Shown: positions 25,501 through 41,364, counted from the stretch's first letter. The stretch is DNA of 64,000 nucleotides from Litomosoides sigmodontis (GCA_963070105.1 OY718805.1:930001-994000); one strand, 5' to 3'. Notes: generated by a model not told the origin, from the sequence alone. Translations and numbers: made by a program.

Positions 25501-27267
25501 TGGGCGATAAAGTTGTAGAAGATTTGAAAGCTTCTTTGAAAGGTTAGCTATTGTTGTTTAGCTACTTGCTATTGTCGAACAGCAGTTAACATGCAAAAAA
25601 AAAACATTCCTTCGTATTTAGCAGAAATTGTGAAGCTTATTTAATCCTTTTGTGAGTTAGGTTCTGTCATTTAGATCAGGTGACGTATTTTGACGAACAA
25701 CCATGGATGGATACGGTACAAAAGTTCAACGCTTTCCGAGAAAGGGAGTTCGCCAGTGGCTTAAATGATGGCTTTATACATCGATTGGATGATGCTATGA
25801 GTTGTATCAACGAAATAATTTCTATTAATGTGTTAGTAAGTTATGTCGGTGAGACCTCAAGTATAGAAGTTCCTGCATGAAGCTACATCCAGATCCATCT
25901 TGCATTTCATTATAGTAATGGCTTTGAATAAACTCAAAAGAAGTAATAACTGCGGAAACAAATGAGAGCTTCTGTTAAACTACACCACCGTAAAAGAGTA
26001 GAAGTGCAATTATTTTAGATTGGATGAAATAGCAATATCGTTCAATGGTGGTAAAGATTGCACTCTAGTCCTACATCTTTTACGTGCTGCTATCGACAGG
26101 TCAGTCTTTAAAAATTGGTTCTTACAATTTTTATTTTGCTTATCGACAAATAGTCAATTGAGCTATGAGTGCACAAAGTGAGGGTGCCATCATAAGTCTC
26201 TTGAGGAAAGCGGGAGAGATTTGATTCAGACTGGCGTCCATTTCTAGTCGGAAATCATGCTCGATTCTGGAAATCAGGCGATCTTGGCAGAGTTGCCAAA
26301 TAGGCTTGGCGATTATTGTACTAATAAGGAACTGGTATGAATTGCAGGAAGTATGGACCGGAGCAGACTATACTCGGTTTCCACATAGTATGTGGTGATA
26401 GTTTCCCGGAAATGAATCAATTCATCATTGACACCACTAAACGGCTTGTTATTTTTATCGATCTGTAACACATAGGTGTACGTTTTGAAAAGGCTATGAG
26501 TATGTTACCTGAAGTCTGTCTATTTTGTAATACTTTTTTGCTTTTTTAAAACCCTGAAAACTGTTGTTGAATGAAAGTTTTAAGAGTAATTCAGAAAAGC
26601 TAGAGTGATATTTAACTGCAGATTTTCAGATACAACATCATAGTACTAGAAACATCGGGTCCGGTGAAAGAAGGTCTTGTGAAATTGAGAGATATGAGAC
26701 CGAAATTGAAATGCATATTTATGGGTAGTCGGGCTACTGATCCCAGCGTATCGTCCATGAAGTCTAAATGTCATTTCACAGATGCTGATTGGCCGCGTTA
26801 CTTGAGGCTAGTTCTTTCGGTTTATCGGAGCAGTTAATGAGTGAGATATTTTCGTTCGCAAGTGTGACTTAGAGTATTAATTCCATTACAGTAATTCTAA
26901 CTCAAAACGAAAGATTGGACTGCGGTAGGTAGTTCTAGTTTTAAAAAAATTATTAGTGATCTAAATGTTATTCAAACTCAGTGAGTTTTAACCATTGTTT
27001 TGATTATTGTTTTGAAAGCAAAAAAAAGTTGTTTACAGGGTTTGTCCAATATTGGATTGGAGTTATGATGACGTGTGGAGAGCGTTACGTGGTATGTGCA
27101 TACCATATTGTCCCTTATATGACTTAGGTTATACATCTCTTGGCGAGCGTGACACGACTCGTAAGAATGATGCATTGAAGATTATTGCTGATGATGGTTC
27201 GGTTATTGGTTACAAACCCGCATATATGTTAACAACTGGTACATTGGAGCGTATAGGGAGGAGCTGA
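22503..27267 (+). CDS. FLAD1: FAD synthase (FMN adenylyltransferase), two-domain
   Basis: FLAD1 makes FAD from FMN and ATP. Twelve exons join in phase: 22503-22713, 23281-23375, 23922-24045, 24323-24444, 24690-24812, 25060-25217, 25457-25542, 25675-25831, 26019-26099, 26348-26443, 26630-26806, 27039-27267. The first domain is MoCF-biosynthesis-like: [18 protein letters not shown], then [12 protein letters not shown] and YAFPGIPEF. The second is the PAPS-reductase-like FAD synthase domain with [18 protein letters not shown], then [16 protein letters not shown] and GYTSLGERD, ending in YKPAYML. Two starts are possible: ATG at 22650 (compact cytosolic form) or in-frame ATG at 22503, adding 49 residues rich in hydrophobic and basic residues that could be a targeting leader. 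The donor of exon 11 is GC (AG|GCTAGT), required by phase; the end of exon 10 is either GC (CG|GCTTGT) or a canonical site that inserts a few residues. Confidence 0.92.
24136..24208. repeat. Copied exon fragment plus perfect hairpin in FLAD1 intron 3
   Basis: A 20-bp stretch at 24136-24155 is identical to 24410-24429 inside FLAD1 exon 4 (ending CCTGATGGTGGTTTG). It is followed by a perfect inverted repeat: AGCATGATACTCT at 24171-24183 pairs with AGAGTATCATGCT at 24196-24208 around a 12-nt loop. A second exon-4 piece, TTCATTGAGAATTTT, recurs downstream near 24459. Confidence 0.75.
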
Positions 27268-28630
27268 ATATTTTCCCACAAATTTTATTTTAACATCTTC
27301 TGCTACTAATTCCAAGTAAATCGTTATGTTGTAAAATTGAAACCCATAAAAACCGTGTCTATAACTCATAAATGCCACGAAGTTTGGATTTGTACTCCTG
27401 TTATGCAACACAGTTATTCTAATCTTTAACTGTAACTGTGTTGCATTTCCAGTAGTCTTCAGAATTTCTTAAAACTTCTTAAAACATATCCGTCTTAATT
27501 ACTTTCCATCACTTACTACTACGTTATTTTACATTGCCCTAGTTCACGCTCTTTATAGCTTGTTTAAATTGTTGAAATGTTATTTGATTGCTCATATGTA
27601 AGTGTAACGTATAACAAATATTAATTTATAAATAAAAATTAATCTTCTACTAGACTTCTACTCTCTCTACTAAACTGTAGATGAGAGTTGCAATAAAGAC
27701 ATAACAAGTCGATAAGCTTGAAAATGTGAGATAAACTTGAAATTTTCGATTTTATTGAATTCATTCCGATATTGGATAAATAGGGTATAATTATGCATGC
27801 ATTTTAGACTTCCTCAACTTCCTTAAAGAATAATGACGAAGAACGACATTTAAATTTTCTTGCAAAATTAAACGAGTAATTTAATTGCAGATATTTTGTC
27901 ATGCTGAAGCACAGGTCGTAACAAATTTTCAATGCGTATTCAATACTTTCAATGAGGTATTAATTGCAAGCTTGAAAATTACTGCCTTAGATTAGTTGAG
28001 GAAAAATGATTCTTATTTGTCTTCAAAGTTCTTTAGGCGTAGCAATTACATTACTAAATACCTCTTTGATACATCTCCGGTATTCGCACACAAGCTGCAG
28101 TGGTACAGGATGAAGCTGAACAAAATGCCTGCAAAAGTGGATAAGATACATTTCAATCAGCTGATCCTGCAAATCATATTCATTCTTTATTTTTCATGAA
28201 TAGTGATAATAAAGTGAAATATAACTACGCATACTAAAAATAAGCCGCAGGATTAATATGGAATCGTCCTTTGGAAATATCAAAAGAAAAACATGCGAAA
28301 ATTTTGAAGCTCTACGCAGCGTACACATCATAGCATTAAAACCACAAATGGTCCGAGTTATTCTATGAGCAGCTTGAAGTCTGCTGACTTCATCCTTACC
28401 GTCACATTTTTTCCTTTTCAGATAATTAAATGATTTAGAAACACAGTAATTCTATAATATTGCAAACCACACAATTTCTCACATTTTTTGAGTCTCACAT
28501 TTTTTGCACTTCTAATTTACCTGGTTCATACACTAATGCATGAAATTATTTTACATTTTTCTTAAAAATTCATGCTTCTAAGCCTTAGTCTTCAGTTTAT
28601 AATAAGCTACTCACAAAATAACTCGAATAA
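27268..28630. other. Convergent intergenic region after FLAD1
   Basis: Lies between the 3' ends of FLAD1 (plus) and the small membrane protein gene (minus). AT-rich, with a short CTCTCTACT-type low-complexity patch near 27655. No coding or RNA gene is seen. Confidence 0.55.
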
Positions 28631-28964
28631 CTATCGTAAAACACGTCTTCGTGTCTCTTCAATCGCAACTTTCCCCATAAGTTCTGCATGGTCGGCTTTT
28701 TGTTGCATTGCTGATAGTTCTTTCATGAATTCGCGAAAATCCTGGTTATCCCTTTTTGGTTCTTCTATCATCCATTTTTCGGTCTGAAATCTGTTCCCCA
28801 CATGTATCATACGTTAACTAAATATTATTTGAATATGAACAATGAAAAAAACTGACAAATCGATCTACTACGTGCGGCAAGCTGTAGTACCAATAACAGA
28901 AAACCGGCATTCCAGAAACAGAAGCGAATAGGACCGCGTAGTGCTTCCAATTTAATGAAGGCAT
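28631..28964 (-). CDS. Small single-helix membrane protein, 86 residues, unknown
   Basis: Two exons on minus, 28964-28857 and 28783-28631, join in phase 0 across a 73-bp intron with a good GTCAGT donor and ATTTCAG acceptor. The product begins MPSLNWKHYAVLFASV, has one hydrophobic helix at about residues 9-26 (to VFCYWYY), then a wholly charged helix (EEPKRDNQDFREFMKELS to VAIEETRRRVLR). This layout, a short N-terminal anchor followed by an amphipathic helix, is typical of small mitochondrial inner-membrane assembly or accessory subunits, but I do not recognise the family and the location is inference. An opposite-strand open frame (28572-28787) is its shadow. Both exons keep a coherent frame, which argues for a real gene. 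Confidence 0.6.
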
Positions 28965-29939
28965 TAGGAACAGATACTTCTCCCTATAATTATTACAGAT
29001 GATATAGTAAATTCCAGTACATCAAACATATAACTTGATGACCTAATAAGTCTTAACCAATATTCTTCAAATACATATACATGAATAAACCTCCTCACAT
29101 CACCCCCAACGCTATTTAGATCTCGGTGGCTTCAACAAGTTAGCAGCACCAACTCAATAAAACCAATCATCCAGAATCCCGTTTCACATCGTACGAATCG
29201 ACCAACTAGATTTTATTTGTGGTTTTAATTAATATTTTCTAATCGCTCTTCAATTACGAATTTTTTCAGTCGGTATTATTGAACTGAACTGTATTGTGCA
29301 ATCAGACTCACTTATAGCACGATTTAATAGAACAAAACCATTATCGCAGAGCGTAATAGGAAAATTTATTCCAAATGCACTGATGGAAAGATAAAATTAT
29401 TCTACAGTTTTCACAACACAAATTTTATACAATCAATCATGCTCACAGAACAAATTCCACCGTTACTTGAAGTAACGAAGTGAGAAATAGATTAATTAGG
29501 TAAGCAACTAATTCAATTAACTACAACATTTTACTTGCTGTGGAAAGTGAGAAGGTAACGCCACTTTGCCTTACATAATTCATTCTACATTTCAGAGAAA
29601 GCTTCTGCCGTACAGATTTCTCATTCTAAAAAACTGTTCAGACAAAAATGTACTTAACTGTTATAAGGTACAACACTGAAATAAGACTACTAGGTTTACA
29701 CATAAGGAAACTTGTACTTAATACAAGGAAACCTGTACTTAATTCGTACTAGTAACCGTGTATTAATTCGTGCTAGCACAAAAACAAAATTTGCAAACCC
29801 TTAAATTTTAAAATAAAGAACCATATATACGGTCTATTCCTTAGTTTTAACAGATTTTTTGTGAAGCTAGGATCTCAATGCTTATCTTTAATAACGTCGT
29901 TAAGCGAATAATCATTAATAGTTCAGATCATTGTTACTA
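28965..29939. other. Intergenic region between the small gene and RNF14
   Basis: AT-rich region downstream of RNF14 and upstream of the small minus-strand gene. It contains a repeated phrase around 29700-29760 (ACTTGTACTTAATACAAGG-like, then ACCTGTACTTAATTCG). No gene is supported. Confidence 0.5.
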
Positions 29940-33600
<3,661 letters not shown>

Positions 33601-36600
33601 CCTTGCAACTTCACCGCTCAATGCTATCGATGTGCCACAAAAGAACAACCAACTGCGCACTGAAATTTGTTACATTGATGTCAGCACTGTCCGGAAAATG
33701 GCAAGAAATCGTCAGTTCGGTAATCATTTATGAGTACAAAGTAAACAGTTAGTCGAATGTTCCACAGAAGTAAAATGTTCTCAAATTAATTTTCCTCCCT
33801 GTCTGTACTTCTAACGTCTTGTGGAAGTAAAGAAATGCGTACGCGCAACGTTACTCGAACGAGATTTCTGCTCCCCTTTGCTTTAGCCGTCTGTTGCATG
33901 CAACAGATGAGCGGCGATGGTGCAACGTAAGGCAGTAACTGGGGTCGTGGAGTTTGTGACGTTGGTGCGGAATATCTACCTTACTCCATCAGTTAGAAAG
34001 TTGTAAGTTAGAAAGGAAATATAGCTTATGTAGAAATGTGTAGGTGATCTGCAGGAATTGAGAATAAATTGGATGCTGTAATCATAGAGATGTAGAGGGA
34101 GATTGTAAGGGGAACAGAAGAGATTAATAAAATACCCTTTTCGATATAAATGAAAGGAGGAAATTATAGCTGGTCATTTTGTTATCTTTAATTTAAGTCT
34201 TCGCTTTACCAAATAAAGAATTTAATTTGGGGTGAAGGTGATCCTTCACATATACCATCGTGGTCTATGCATCATTTCTTCAAAGAACTATGTTTCACAC
34301 AATTGTAAATGAAATGGAAAAAGAACTTGATGGAATTTGAACTGGTTATCATCTCCTCCATAATTTTTGCAAAAGTGGAAAAAGAAAAAAGAAAAGTAGG
34401 AACAAAGGAAGCTCTGATCGAGCATTTTATAGCAATTTTGTGGTGCTTTATAAAAAACATATCGAGGAATAGGAATATTAGGTGGTTGTTTCAGGTGGTT
34501 TGCAATCCTCGACATCATGGCTTACAGTTGGAGGGAATGGAAAACTGGTGCGACCGATCGGGTCCGGTATGCTGATACCTACATCATTCACAGAATCCCA
34601 GAAAATGTCTGGGCGTTTCCAGGCTGCAACAATAATCGTTAACAGTCAGGTATTATTGATGGGACAATGATTTGTGATCATCACGAAGGTTTCACGTCTG
34701 GTTGAGAGTTATTGCAGTATTGTCTTATTGAACATCTTATCTCAAGCTTCTCCTTCTTCCCTTTCTACGTGTTCCTCTTGACAGCGGCTGGGAGAATTCT
34801 TGTATTGACTAGCTTTGTCTTAATTGTAGAATTTTGTTTACAATAGTTGTGTTGTGCACACAATACATAGAATGGTAAATCTGACGGTAGAATCTGGAAT
34901 ACGTTTTTCCAGCTTAAGCAGAATTTACCAGTTTGCTACTGTTACGTGCGAGGTTTAAGTATCTTATTCGAGATAGGTGGGAGCAGCTGAATCTGAATCT
35001 TGTACCTTTCTTCATATGCAGGAATGAGATCAAAAATTGCTAGTTGGTTGGATAATCTTTTAAACTTTGCTCCAACAGCCGTTCTGTTTACAAAGATCAC
35101 GTGATTGTCTTATTTGTTTTGATTAACCAATACGTATTTAAAGTGCTTGGTGCTTCACGGATAAACAGCTATCATACTCCCCCTCCCTAAGCTTTCACTG
35201 CTTTCTGCTTATCTTTCTTATCTTTCTGTCCACCTGAATGAGTGGTTGTTGGGTTGTTTAATAGACCTGTTCGACTAAGTGCAATAGTAGTAGCTGTACA
35301 AACAATGCAGGATAACAGTCTTTCTCTCTATTGTTATTTAGAAGCATCGCATTGGCGATATTTATCCGCATTTCTTGGTCATAGGAACGCATTTATATGC
35401 CGGGATTTTTCCATTTAAACTGATCGATAAACAAACATTCAAAATTCCAATAACTACTTTCATTTATATCATTAAAAGTCTTGCTATCGTATTGATAACG
35501 TTCACTGAAAATCCGTCGGGTCTGAATTTATATTTCACGTAGTAGTTTTATGCGAGAGAGAGAGGGAGACAGATAGTACGTTTATCGCACGGTAAAGCAA
35601 TAGGTATGGTTTTAGAAATGTCGTGCGCCATTTTCAGTCTCTCAAGTCTGATCATTGTCCTGATTATTCTTTGAACGCAAATGTTTACCTTCATTTTTTC
35701 ACTTGCTTGCGATTGTTGATGTCGAAAATATTCTTTGGTCTCCCTGTCACCTATCATCAACTTGCCGTCATTTTCTATATCAGTATTCTTTATCTTGCCT
35801 CCCATGTCTCCTGTTTTAACCAATTTATGAAATGGAATGAAATAGAAAAAAGACCTTTGCAACCGAAGATTGTAGCATTGCTCTTAAAATTTTCCATTTT
35901 TTATCCGGCTAACTTGCAACTAATTGCAGCGCCTGCTAGTTTGGTATTAGTCTATAAGGAAGCATTTAAAACAACTTTACGTAATTAATGTTCTCAACTG
36001 CTTCTGTGTGGTACATCTCAGTCGAATATCCGATAACTTCGACCAGGAAAAGCTGTGGACGTAATAGTATGTTTCTTTTTTCTTATTCCATCTCTGTTCG
36101 TAGTTGTTGAAAAAGTTCAGCAGTACCTAATAAATATATGACGTTTACCGCTTTCTTCGGAGGGAAAGAACAGTTCCATTGTGTGACAGTGAGCGGTTGC
36201 TGATAACTCATTCATTCAGAGCCCTTCCTCTGGCTTTTTGCTACATAAAAATTGATGTGTGCTCTTGTGGCCTAACAAGGTTAGTTTTCTGTAAAAGATA
36301 AAAGTTAGTGAAATACGGTTGGGATATTGGGGTCCTCTCCTTACACTGACATCTGTTCATTCTCAGGTATCACTAAGTATCCGTCTAGGAGGCATACCGT
36401 AGCGATAATAAATGGTCTGGTAATTTGGCCCTGACTAATCTGAATATGAATTGCTTAGTTTGCAAATAGGCGGAATCGTAAGTGAAATGCAACTAGGGTT
36501 TTACGATTATCTTCTTAAACTTTTATATCTCTTCTACGCACAGTAATTTTGAATAATTTTAATCAAAACAAGGTTTTCAATCAAGAAATCTCCGTTGAGT

Positions 36601-36869
36601 ACTGTGTGTTTATACAATAACTGTTATATTTTTTCATCGTTTATTATCCTATTCGCTTCCTCTCCTTACTTCGGTCTTCTTTTATGTACCGAAAAAAAGC
36701 TGCTTAATTTCAGTTTATGAGAATTGCGCAGTTGGTTAGATGTGAATGGTTGGGAGATGCCAAAAGGAATAAATATCATATACTGTGAAGAAATCATATA
36801 AAAAAATTTGGTATACTCGTAATAAGAGTTTAAAAAAACCCTATTAAAAGTGACTCTGACAAGCAAATT
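33601..36869. other. Long intergenic region between RNF14 and SLC25A11
   Basis: A 3.3-kb divergent region between the 5' ends of RNF14 (minus) and SLC25A11 (plus). It contains an 18-bp palindrome at 33890-33907, an exon-like island at 34496-34649, and two mutually antisense open frames (minus 35548-35862; plus 35623-35988) with no family likeness. A GA-rich patch lies near 35550. Promoters of both genes should be here. Confidence 0.5.
33890..33907. repeat. Perfect 18-bp palindrome upstream of RNF14
   Basis: TCTGTTGCATGCAACAGA reads the same on both strands. It lies about 290 bp upstream of the RNF14 start, where a dimeric transcription-factor site could sit. Function is inference. Confidence 0.7.
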
Positions 36870-38588
36870 ATGAGTTCGAAGGATGAAATAGAGCCAGTGA
36901 CAATTCCCAATGTTGTAAAATTTGTGTTTGGCGGAAGTGCAGGGTAGGTAATTATCCTAGTTGAAAGTGTTTCGTATTTCTCACGTTTTGATTTTTCAGT
37001 TGGTTCAAGAACAAAAAAGTTGCAAATTCAGTAATATGCTGTTTTATAAAGAATAAATTTCTGCAAAACAAGTTCTGCGAGGTGTTTCAAGTACCGGTGA
37101 TGTGATTTTTTAGGATGGGTGCCACTCTATTAGTGCAACCCTTGGATTTGTTAAAAAATCGCATGCAGCTCAGTGAAGCAGCGGGTAAGAAAGAATCTCG
37201 TTCAACGTTACACGTATTAAGGAATATCATAGCAAATGAGGGTTTTTTCGCAATCTATAATGGCCTTTCTGCTGGTCTTCTTCGTCAGGCTACTTATACG
37301 ACAACTCGTCTCGGCATCTATACTTGGCTGTTCGAGAAATTTGCGAAGTTGGCTTCCTTCCGTTACTGACAGACAGGACTTATTTCGATGCCTTTCCCCT
37401 TGTTTCAAATTACAGTTATAATTTTAACTCTTGGGTTGCTTCTATCTTTATTTCCCAAAAATATTAAGGAACTAATTTTCGCTATTGTTGCATTATTTTT
37501 CCATCCGATATTATTTTTTTGAAGCGCCTCTCATTCATTGTCCTTGAACTGTGTAATTTTATCGAAATTTCGAATCAATTATTTAAAATAATTTGAAGAG
37601 ACGGGACAACAATCAATTTTGGAACAAAGATTATGGTCGGTTTAATTGCTGGTGCTGCTGGATCATTTGTCGGCACCCCAGCAGAATTAGCACTTATTCG
37701 AATGTGCACTGATGGGAGGTAAGTTACTGCTGCAAAACAAAATTATTGTGGGAATATGACTAACTTATCAACAAAGCAGTTTATCATTTAGGCTGCCGCG
37801 TGAACAGCAACGACGATATAAAAATGTCTTGAATGCGTTGGTGCGTGTTGTCCAGGAAGAAGGACTTTTCACGCTGTGGAGGGTAAGCGTACCTATCACG
37901 GTCTTTGCTGGACTTCATTTTTTCAAAAGACGGACGTAAATTCTTTTAATAAATTTGTACTTACAGGGATGTGGACCAACTGTTCTTCGAGCAATGACAG
38001 TAAACGGAGTACAATTAGGTACCTACTCACAAAGTAAGGAAGCATTATTGTCAAGTAAATTCTTTGAGGAAGGTATGATGTTGCAAATTACGGCCTCCAT
38101 GATAAGTGGTCTTGCAACAACTGTCGCTTCGATGCCGATTGATATTGCTAAAACAAGGTTAATGAATGTGCTCATGAACTTGGATTTATGTGAATTTTCG
38201 GGAGACTGATTATTGGTTTTCACTTGAATTTATATTTTAACACCTCGCAAATCCTTAGAGCAAGGATTAACGTTTGTTTTACGATGTGAACTGAAATGGA
38301 GTGAATTTTTATCTGATGTTGGCAGTTTGCTAGTGATGATGGATGAGAAACTTTTTCAGAATGCAGAATATGCGTGTGGTAGATGGAAAGCCAGAATATG
38401 ACAGTATATTGGATGTATGGTCCAAAGTCATACGTAATGAGGGATTTTTCTCATTGTGGAAAGGCTTTACACCCTATTATTTCCGTTTGGGCCCGCACAC
38501 TATGCTGACATTTATTATACTCGAGCGACTTAATGCGATCTACTTTAAGCATATTTTATGTGTTGAACAAACCCGAAGTACCCTTTAA
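36870..38588 (+). CDS. SLC25A11: Mitochondrial 2-oxoglutarate/malate carrier
   Basis: SLC25A11 exchanges 2-oxoglutarate for malate across the inner mitochondrial membrane in the malate-aspartate shuttle. Six exons join in phase: 36870-36943, 37114-37347, 37599-37718, 37792-37882, 37967-38157, 38360-38588, with the usual three mitochondrial-carrier repeats and six helices. Carrier signatures PLDLLKNRMQ, PAELALIRM and PIDIAKTRMQ mark repeats one to three; the second has the PAE variant typical of this carrier. Also diagnostic are ATYTTTRLGIYTWL and FFSLWKGFTPYYFRLGPHT. The C-terminal tail after the last helix (FKHILCVEQTRSTL) is longer than in human. The acceptor of exon 3 is TTTGAAG. The C. 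elegans orthologue is misc-1. DJ-1 follows about 1.5 kb downstream on the same strand. Confidence 0.96.
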
Positions 38589-39000
38589 AGAGATTTATTA
38601 CTGCTTGATCATGCTTTTTTAGCTTACCATGTTGAATTACTTGGTGAATAGTATGAGTCACTTATCTAATTATTTAAATAGGTTTTCACAATTTCACTTT
38701 TTGCCTTCATATTTAAAATTATATTTATGTAGTATAACTTCTGCGGTGTTGCGAACGCTTGAAAAACTTGATGAATGCATATACATAGTGTACGGCTGTA
38801 GATATTAGTGAAACAATATTGTTTTTGCTCAATAGACATATTTGTTGACTTTGTTCTGATCATTGTAAATTTCCTGAAGATTAAGATAACAGCCGGTGAC
38901 TTGCTATGAATACTTTAGAATGTTTTCTCGTTTTTTTATTATACTTATAATAACGGTGATGTTGATGGTATGTTTTTCTCTAATCTCTCGGCTTAAACCA

Positions 39001-39038
39001 CTTGTGAAGATAAGTGTCTTCATACTTATCTTCACAAG
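39001..39038. repeat. Perfect 15-bp inverted repeat
   Basis: CTTGTGAAGATAAGT at 39001-39015 is the exact reverse complement of ACTTATCTTCACAAG at 39024-39038, around an 8-nt loop. It lies about 410 bp beyond the SLC25A11 stop. It may be the end of a degenerate mobile element or a transcribed hairpin; nothing decides this. Confidence 0.75.
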
Positions 39039-40040
39039 ATAAATTCTAATATCTCGTTGTGAAACATGGCTATGCGCTAGTTCGTGACAACTAAAAGGAA
39101 AAATTACTAGGCCAGGAATGGGATAACAAGGGTAAATATTATTTTAAAATGATATTTTACGTGTTTAATTAATAAAAAAGACATTCGGGGTTCATTTTTC
39201 ACGTAAACCAAAGAAACCAAGAAATATGTTATGGATTAATATTATTGACAGCGACAGAATAAGCGAGGCTGAAAAATATAGAAAGGAGACTTAAAGAATG
39301 AAAGCCGAGAAAGACGTTCATCAAGCATTGTTTCACTGGTGCAACATAACTGATTCTTTATATAAGCTCCATTAGTCTTCATACGATTTGTTGACATTTG
39401 AAGGAAGAAACAAGCGGTGATGCTCATGTAAATCTTCAATAGCTAGCATTTGTGGAATGATTGTGTGGAGAGCCACATCAAGCAAGAGTAAGTGGAAATA
39501 AGTCAACCAATTTGCAGGTTAATAGTTCATGACAAATAACTGAATTGAATATTATTGATCAAAGATTTGTTTTTTTTTTTTGATATCAATCAGGTAGCCC
39601 AGAGCCTCGACAAATCTTTGAGACGTCTAGAAAGTCAACTGGTCAGAAGTCAAGCAGTCTCAAATATTATTTAAAATATGTAGGAAACAGCATGACGCCA
39701 CTGCTAGAAACAAAAAGAAAAAAGGCAACAATCACCGAACATTGCTGTGCCAACTACTAACGGAAAAGACCTACTAGAGCTACCAGATCCTTGCTCCTCG
39801 GCCTTGTATTGGTGAAAGCCGCAGCGCAAGGGATCATGGATCATGGGGGGCTTAATTCATACCTGTGAGTGAAGTTTTTCGTGTTGCAGTGATTAATGAG
39901 TAAAATGTGCATGCGCTTATAGTGTACTGCAGGAGAGTTTATATTATATTGCACGATATTTGATCACATTAATGCGTCTGATCACATTTAAAGTATTCTG
40001 CGGAAAATTTAATTAACCCAGCTGTGTATTTGTGTTTGAA

Positions 40041-40050
40041 TTATTCAGAT
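40041..40050 (+). promoter_or_regulatory. Possible spliced-leader acceptor before DJ-1 ATG
   Basis: TTATTCAG ends two bases before the DJ-1 ATG at 40051. A 3' splice site with no usable upstream exon suggests trans-splicing to a leader. Inference. Confidence 0.4.
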
Positions 40051-41364
40051 ATGGCACTAAAAACTGCGATGGTTATACTTGCTGAAGGAGCCGAAGAAAT
40101 GGAAACTGTTATTCCAGTTGACATTTTGAGGCGAGCTGGAATTGAGGTTTCAGACGACATTTATATTTGTTTTAATTAAATTTAACTTCAATTTTCTTTC
40201 TAATATTTATGTTTGTGGGGATATGACTAATGTATAGTGTAGTCGAAAATTTTATGTTAATTTTATTCAACTTTGCGATCTTCAATCCTCGCGTTTGTGT
40301 TAGCACTGTTTCGCAGGTTACTATTGCCGGTCTTTTGGATAAAAGTATAGTGAAGTGTTCGAGACAAGTGATGATTATGCCTGATAAAGCTTTATCCGAA
40401 GTGGCAGATGAAAAATTTGATGTTGTGATTTTGCCAGGTGGCTTGAAGGGAGCAAATTCCCTCGCAGCAGTAAGTTTACATAATTTCACACTGTTCAGTA
40501 TCCTTATCCTCAATTTTACTTGTTTTATTTTAGGCTTGGAACATTTTTAAACAGCTTATATTCCGATTTAACTGAACGAATGAGTCGTTTGAATGAAAAT
40601 TTAACTGAATGGAGGGCAGAATGAATCGCCTGCGAATTCTTTTCTCTTTGATTGCATTATTATTTCTATAAAAATTTTCTGCTCATATGGAATGATTTTT
40701 TATTCGACCTTTTGTTTAATAAGAATCAGGTAGATAACGTTGGAGCAATTTTTGAGACTAAAAATTTCAGCGGTATTTTTTATTCGAGCGTTTATCGGTT
40801 TGTCTTTATAAAGCATTTCTGCGATGATATTAATCAAAGAAACTAATATAAGTTTCAGTCGGATGAGGTTGGCGCCATACTTCGAGCTCAGCACGGAGGT
40901 GGTCGTTACATAGCTGCGATATGTGCTGCACCGATTGCCTTAAAAAGTCATGGTATTGCTCCGGGAATACTGGTGACTTCACATCCAAGCGTTAAGTCGA
41001 AACTTATGGAAGGCGGTAAGTTTATTCAGTGAAAGATAGAAGGAACAGAATTATATTGTTTCAAATTATCAAAACATATCTTTTAAAAATTTCATATTTT
41101 GCAGTTAATAAAGTGACATATTCCAGCACTTAGCTTAAGTCTTGCTGAAATATTATTTCACTTTTATTGCTTTTCGGAAAACTAAGGCATTTTTGTTTTG
41201 TTTTAGGATATAAATATTCTGAAGATCGCGTCGTTACAACGGATCACATAGTGACAAGCCGTGGCCCGGGAACTGCATTAGAATTTGCACTAAAATTGGT
41301 TGAGTTACTTATTGGGGTGGAAAAAGTCAAAGAAGTTGCCGTATCAATGGTTGTCAAGGAATAA
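40051..41364 (+). CDS. DJR-1: DJ-1/PARK7 family protein
   Basis: DJ-1 proteins protect against oxidative stress and methylglyoxal damage; the nematode members have glyoxalase activity. Four exons join in phase to 187 residues, the family's usual length (human 189): 40051-40146, 40317-40469, 40859-41015, 41207-41364. The active-site set is complete: the glutamate in [15 protein letters not shown] (position 18 in human), the nucleophile-elbow cysteine in AAICAAP (position 106 in human) and the conserved histidine in [10 protein letters not shown]. Also present are [13 protein letters not shown] and [13 protein letters not shown]. No signal peptide is seen, so a cytosolic or mitochondrial protein is expected. 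All four exon joins use canonical GT-AG sites. C. elegans has djr-1.1 and djr-1.2; which of these this matches is not decided. Confidence 0.96.

Larger units (their letters stand above)
38589..40050. other. Intergenic region between SLC25A11 and DJ-1
   Basis: Contains a perfect hairpin at 39001-39038 and a less AT-rich stretch at about 39590-39870 without coding features or a tRNA-like B box. A run of ten or more T lies near 39570. No gene is called. Confidence 0.5.

Noticed and set aside
28572..28787. 71-codon plus frame
   Set aside because: Mirror image of exon 2 of the small minus-strand membrane protein gene, which has better splice and helix logic.
35548..35988. Overlapping antisense frames of 104 and 121 codons
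   Set aside because: Each is likely a shadow of the other or both are chance; no family likeness, no splice partners. One could be real, but nothing decides.
39590..39870. Less AT-rich patch that might be a structured RNA or tRNA
   Set aside because: No tRNA A or B box and no cloverleaf could be drawn; left unannotated.
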